Assembly: GCA_964635325.1 (NCBI GenBank)
Contig: CAZWOL010000003.1
Coordinates: 11,279 to 75,278 of the forward strand
Length of the DNA stretch: 64,000 nt
Source of the DNA: BOG-1112 sp964635325
GTDB taxonomy: Bacteria; Bdellovibrionota_B; Oligoflexia; Oligoflexales; Bog-1112
Reading direction: 5' to 3'
Shown: positions 60,956-64,000 of the stretch, piece by piece
Layout: each line of letters opens with the position of its first letter
Numbering within the stretch: position 1 is the stretch's first letter
The notes under the pieces: model-generated
The model's database searches: none
Told to the model about the DNA's origin: nothing
The model's input: the letters and a program-made list of their open reading frames with translations, nothing else
Position numbers and translations under genes: made by a program

Positions 60956-62362
60956 CTATTCTCCTATATGCAAGGCTTCTCGCACCTTCCAGAGTTGGAT
61001 CTCGACCTCACTAAGAGCAATGAAAGTTTCCTTTAACGCCTCTTGCGCAGGATCTGCTGTTGCAACGAGGTCCAGCTTACCCCAGTTGTACATAGCCAGA
61101 CCAGCTCCAACTAATGAACCAACAAAACCAGCAATCATTCCACCTTTGCTTAGAGAGGAACGTTCGGGCAGTGGTGGGTTTAGGCTCTTTGCTGATGAAA
61201 GCGTCTGTCCGGGACGAATGCCCCATTTTTCACGAAAGTCTGCATAGATTTTACGCTGCTCCTTTATGGATGACAAATTTTTGTTCATAAATTGTTTTTG
61301 TTCAAGCGTAGGCTTATCAGGGTTGAAAGACCCCCTAAGTTTGCTCTCATACTCACTTGCGTTTATAAATTCGCTAGAATCATCAGGATTTACGTAAACG
61401 TAACTATCGCTATTTCGAATACGATCCAAATCCAGTCTCTCTCTCACCCATTTTTTGATCCATGCCTTTTTCACAAAATCCTTCTCTGTTAAAAAGTGGT
61501 GCTTTGAATCCAGATAATCGAAATTGCCGATAGTTCTCTTTCGGTCTTCCAGTAGGCTTTGATAGTCTGCGGAGATGGCATTCGTTCTTTCTATAACTCT
61601 TGCCTTCACTGTATCTAAGGAGTCTCCTGGGGAAACTTCAAACCACCTGACAAAGGCGTCATACTTGTATTTATTGAATCTCTTCCATTTTTCCGCATAA
61701 GCATCACCCAAGCCTGCATTCGGATCCTCTTTAAGCTGCCGAGCTATTACGTTGTCTTGATTGTCATAAATGTTTTCAAACCAGTGTTCCACATCAATAC
61801 CTGGAGCAGTCCGCAAAATTTCAAAAATCTCTGCCCCCTTGATCTCAATATTTTTCAGATTCGTTTTCTGAGCTTCAGTGAGCGCAGGCATGCCTTTTAA
61901 ATAGCTCGCAACTCCAAGCGATGCAGAAGCCAATAGCAAAGCAGTTCCCGCAAAAACTCCCGTATATGACACCTTATTTTTTGGGTTTTTCTCCAAAACG
62001 GCATCGAGCACATCAAATTTAAAGGCATCGAGCTTGGGATCACTTAATATGGCTTCTAGTTTTTTGGGATCTGTAGCAGCAAGTTCGTCTAATTTTGCGA
62101 CTACATTTTTCCATGCAACATCCGATGTTTCAAATTGTGCTAATTTCCTGCTTTGATCTCTCGCCACTGTCTGCAGATTTCCTACCACCTGCGCAACATT
62201 TTTAGCCTCTGGCAAAGGAGTAATTTTCTGATCGCTAATGGCAGTTTGATCGGAAACTGTTTCTGGATTCGGAGAACTCTTACGCTTAGTTGCACACCCC
62301 AAGACGGAGACAATGAGTACGAGTCCAAACATCTGCCTCTTGGCTACAATTCGGAAAAACAT
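60956..62362 (-). CDS. Lipoprotein of unknown function, tandem paralogue A
   Basis: 468 residues. Signal FGLVLIVSVLGC with Cys23, then ATKRKSS. A helical region (VGNLQTVARDQSRKLAQFET) with AATDPKKLEAILSDPKLDAF leads to a first hydrophobic segment (GVFAGTALLLASASLGVASY), a long charged region, then a second hydrophobic segment (GGMIAGFVGSLVGAGLAMYN) followed by TADPAQEALKETF and QLWKVREAL. The protein at 62493 shares all these features. The ATG at 62362 has AGGTGA just upstream. No family recognised. Probably an envelope protein that may contact both membranes. Confidence 0.72.
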   Translation of the reverse strand: MFFRIVAKRQMFGLVLIVSVLGCATKRKSSPNPETVSDQTAISDQKITPLPEAKNVAQVVGNLQTVARDQSRKLAQFETSDVAWKNVVAKLDELAATDPKKLEAILSDPKLDAFKFDVLDAVLEKNPKNKVSYTGVFAGTALLLASASLGVASYLKGMPALTEAQKTNLKNIEIKGAEIFEILRTAPGIDVEHWFENIYDNQDNVIARQLKEDPNAGLGDAYAEKWKRFNKYKYDAFVRWFEVSPGDSLDTVKARVIERTNAISADYQSLLEDRKRTIGNFDYLDSKHHFLTEKDFVKKAWIKKWVRERLDLDRIRNSDSYVYVNPDDSSEFINASEYESKLRGSFNPDKPTLEQKQFMNKNLSSIKEQRKIYADFREKWGIRPGQTLSSAKSLNPPLPERSSLSKGGMIAGFVGSLVGAGLAMYNWGKLDLVATADPAQEALKETFIALSEVEIQLWKVREALHIGE

Positions 62363-62492
62363 TTTCACCTCTCCTGATTCTTTTTTGACAGAATAAGCAA
62401 TTATCTCGTTGAATAAGACAATTGGCACTTATGCCGTACCATGCTTCCAATAGATAGGATGGTTGATTGAATATCTACTTTTGTAGCCAAAA

Positions 62493-63917
62493 CTATCCTT
62501 CTTTATTCACAATTGCTCTCAACTCCCAAAGTTTACGTTCATACTTACTAAAAATGTCATACATATTTTTTATAGCTTCTTGAGATGGGCTACTCGCTGA
62601 CGAAAGCCCTATCTGGCCTGCACCATATGCGAGCAAGACTTGTCCAGCGATCACACCTACAATGCTACCCCCAAACAATGCCTTACTTGCAAATGCACTT
62701 TCTTGGGGCAGAGTACGCAATTTGTCATGTGCCGATTGCAACGTCTGGTTCGTTGCAACCCCAAAACGTTTTCGAAAACTCGCATACTCTTGTCGCGCTT
62801 GACTCCAGTCTTTCTGTGCACTCTTTATGAAATCTTTTTCCATGTTATTTTTTGGGGAATCAGGATCAAAGTTTCCGAGCACAAAATTCTGAAAATCTTC
62901 TAAACTAAGAAATGTGCCATTTATAGGGTGTTGGTATTTATAGATGACATGTTGATTTGGATCCATTGAGCTCTCGTAACTAATTTGCCTTACTCCTGGT
63001 TGTTGCAGCTTGTATTGCAGCCATTTTTCCTTCAAAAATTTCTTCTTGAAATCTTTTTCTGAAAGAAACCGTCCATTATCCAAATAAGTCGAGTCATTCA
63101 TCAAATCGCCTTCCACAAACAGCAACGCTCCAAAAAATCTCATTTTTTTGGAGAGATCATTGAACCTGTCTTCCAGCTTTCGCCGAACATCCTCTATGCT
63201 ATCTCCTACATTAATATTATTAACGAATTGTTGGAATTTTACATACCTTGGATCGTTAGCCGTATTAGGGTTTAGCTTATTATTCGTGAACCAAGATCTT
63301 TCGTCGATAAAAATCTCCTTATTAATCTCATCCTGAATCTTATAGAATTTACGCTGCTCATCGTTATACTTTTGCCAGAGTTCTTTTTGATACGGTGTCA
63401 AAGATTCTCTCAACGCTAGATAGCTCCTAACAGCAACTACCCCAGAAGATAGGAACAACGCAGCACCTACCGAAGAGAAAAACTCTTTCGACCCTTCTTG
63501 CGGACTATTTTGAAGAACTTGCTTTGTTAGATCCCATTTGTAAGCATCAAGCTTAGGATCTTTCAATACTTCCTCTATCCCTGCTGGATCTGCATTAGCA
63601 AACTCTTCTAATTGTTTAAGAGCATTTTTCCAACCTTCGTCTTCGCTCTCAAATTCTTCTAGTTTATTCAATTGATCTTTAGCTTCGACTTGGGCATTTG
63701 CGACGAGTTCATGTGTATTTTTAGGGTCGTGGAATGGTAGCAATTTTTTTTGCTGTTGTTCTGCAGCTAAACTAGCCGCTTCCTTATTTTTGTTTTTGGT
63801 CGCACATCCCACACTTCCTATAAAGACGAATCCAAGAATCCAAAACTTGGATAAGATATTCTTTAGTTTTATTGAGCACCAAAAAAAACCTTCATCCAAT
63901 TTCATATCACTTAGCAT
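62493..63917 (-). CDS. Lipoprotein of unknown function, tandem paralogue B
   Basis: 474 residues with a long N-region and signal SKFWILGFVFIGSVGC (Cys about 38). Shared with paralogue A: the early ELVANAQVEAKDQLNKLEEF and ANADPAGIEEVLKDPKLDAY, a first hydrophobic segment (SSVGAALFLSSGVVAVRSYL), and the second (GGSIVGVIAGQVLLAYGAG) followed by SSPSQEAIKNMY and KLWELRAIVN. GAGG precedes ATG 63917, but a shorter start is possible. The two genes are 130 bases apart and probably arose by duplication. No known family recognised. Confidence 0.72.
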   Translation of the reverse strand: MLSDMKLDEGFFWCSIKLKNILSKFWILGFVFIGSVGCATKNKNKEAASLAAEQQQKKLLPFHDPKNTHELVANAQVEAKDQLNKLEEFESEDEGWKNALKQLEEFANADPAGIEEVLKDPKLDAYKWDLTKQVLQNSPQEGSKEFFSSVGAALFLSSGVVAVRSYLALRESLTPYQKELWQKYNDEQRKFYKIQDEINKEIFIDERSWFTNNKLNPNTANDPRYVKFQQFVNNINVGDSIEDVRRKLEDRFNDLSKKMRFFGALLFVEGDLMNDSTYLDNGRFLSEKDFKKKFLKEKWLQYKLQQPGVRQISYESSMDPNQHVIYKYQHPINGTFLSLEDFQNFVLGNFDPDSPKNNMEKDFIKSAQKDWSQARQEYASFRKRFGVATNQTLQSAHDKLRTLPQESAFASKALFGGSIVGVIAGQVLLAYGAGQIGLSSASSPSQEAIKNMYDIFSKYERKLWELRAIVNKEG

Positions 63918-64000
63918 GCTCTAACCTCTACAATCATTAGCTAAACTATAGCCTTGCTTAGTAAGCTTTACTCAAATTCCTAAAAGCCAAACATATAGCC

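Noticed and set aside
2945..63999. tRNA or rRNA genes in intergenic regions
   Set aside because: No T-loop GTTCGAATC-type sequence with a matching acceptor stem was found outside coding sequence; the few hits are inside genes.

Overview
The window comes from a Gram-negative bacterium of intermediate GC content. It encodes many Sec signal peptides and lipoprotein-type signals, release factor RF3, a glutaminyl-tRNA synthetase, outer-membrane-type lipoproteins and two futalosine-pathway (menaquinone) enzymes. A peroxisomal-type acyl-CoA oxidase, unlinked mqnB- and mqnD-type genes, numerous lineage-restricted lipoproteins and several eukaryote-like secreted domains (ankyrin, ricin-B lectin, pepsin, caspase-like) fit a deltaproteobacterium-derived or Bdellovibrionota/Oligoflexia-like, possibly host-associated organism. 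That placement is inference and weak. No rRNA, tRNA, CRISPR array or prophage was recognised. Two 100-N assembly gaps lie at 13469-13568 and 42774-42873.

Layout. 1-1061: AT-rich end of a surface-glycan type locus (methyltransferase fragment, GT2 glycosyltransferase). 1058-6816: acyl-CoA oxidase, MFS transporter, small DUF4389 membrane protein, lone serine recombinase, aromatic amino acid permease. 6945-10032: ABC ATPase, His-rich permease, DUF3299 protein and a nucleosidase resembling futalosine hydrolase. 10029-10615: VapBC toxin-antitoxin module with palindromic operator. 10649-17266: large coiled-coil lipoprotein, His-rich secreted protein broken by a gap, outer-membrane lipoprotein, exported EEP hydrolase and a DMT permease. 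17340-19031: secreted caspase-like protein.

19190-30606 is the most unusual part. After a DUF255 thioredoxin-fold protein come two paralogous exported ankyrin+GT25 proteins, a convergent exported ricin-lectin+sulfatase protein, and two paralogous exported GT-B (glycogen-synthase-like) proteins. All five carry export signals, which is odd for nucleotide-sugar-dependent enzymes and suggests action outside the cytoplasm, for instance on a host or prey. One GT25 copy has lost the acidic EDD motif.

30622-42722: Asp/Tyr-repeat lipoprotein, aspartoacylase-type metallohydrolase, glutamine-dependent NAD synthetase, pepsin-like protease, a secreted protein with a fresh 120-bp internal duplication, two secreted proteins of unknown function, a 5'-nucleotidase-type exported phosphohydrolase and RF3. 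42940-49853: glnS, truncated haemoglobin, folP, a secreted Cys/His protein, mqnD, trmL and a thioesterase. 50003-52833: secreted subtilase and two small secreted proteins sharing an upstream motif. 52839-60939: housekeeping genes (fabH, ybgC-like thioesterase, tex, ndk, pgpA, biotin-carrier protein and biotin carboxylase, DUF1761). 60956-63917: two tandem paralogous lipoproteins.

A dispersed partly palindromic repeat (core taagcaggcga-cc-tcgg) recurs in intergenic spaces at about 16.2, 42.8, 48.1, 54.4 and 58.9 kb, and one copy abuts the second gap. Several chosen start codons are TTG or GTG, each supported by a Shine-Dalgarno-like sequence.
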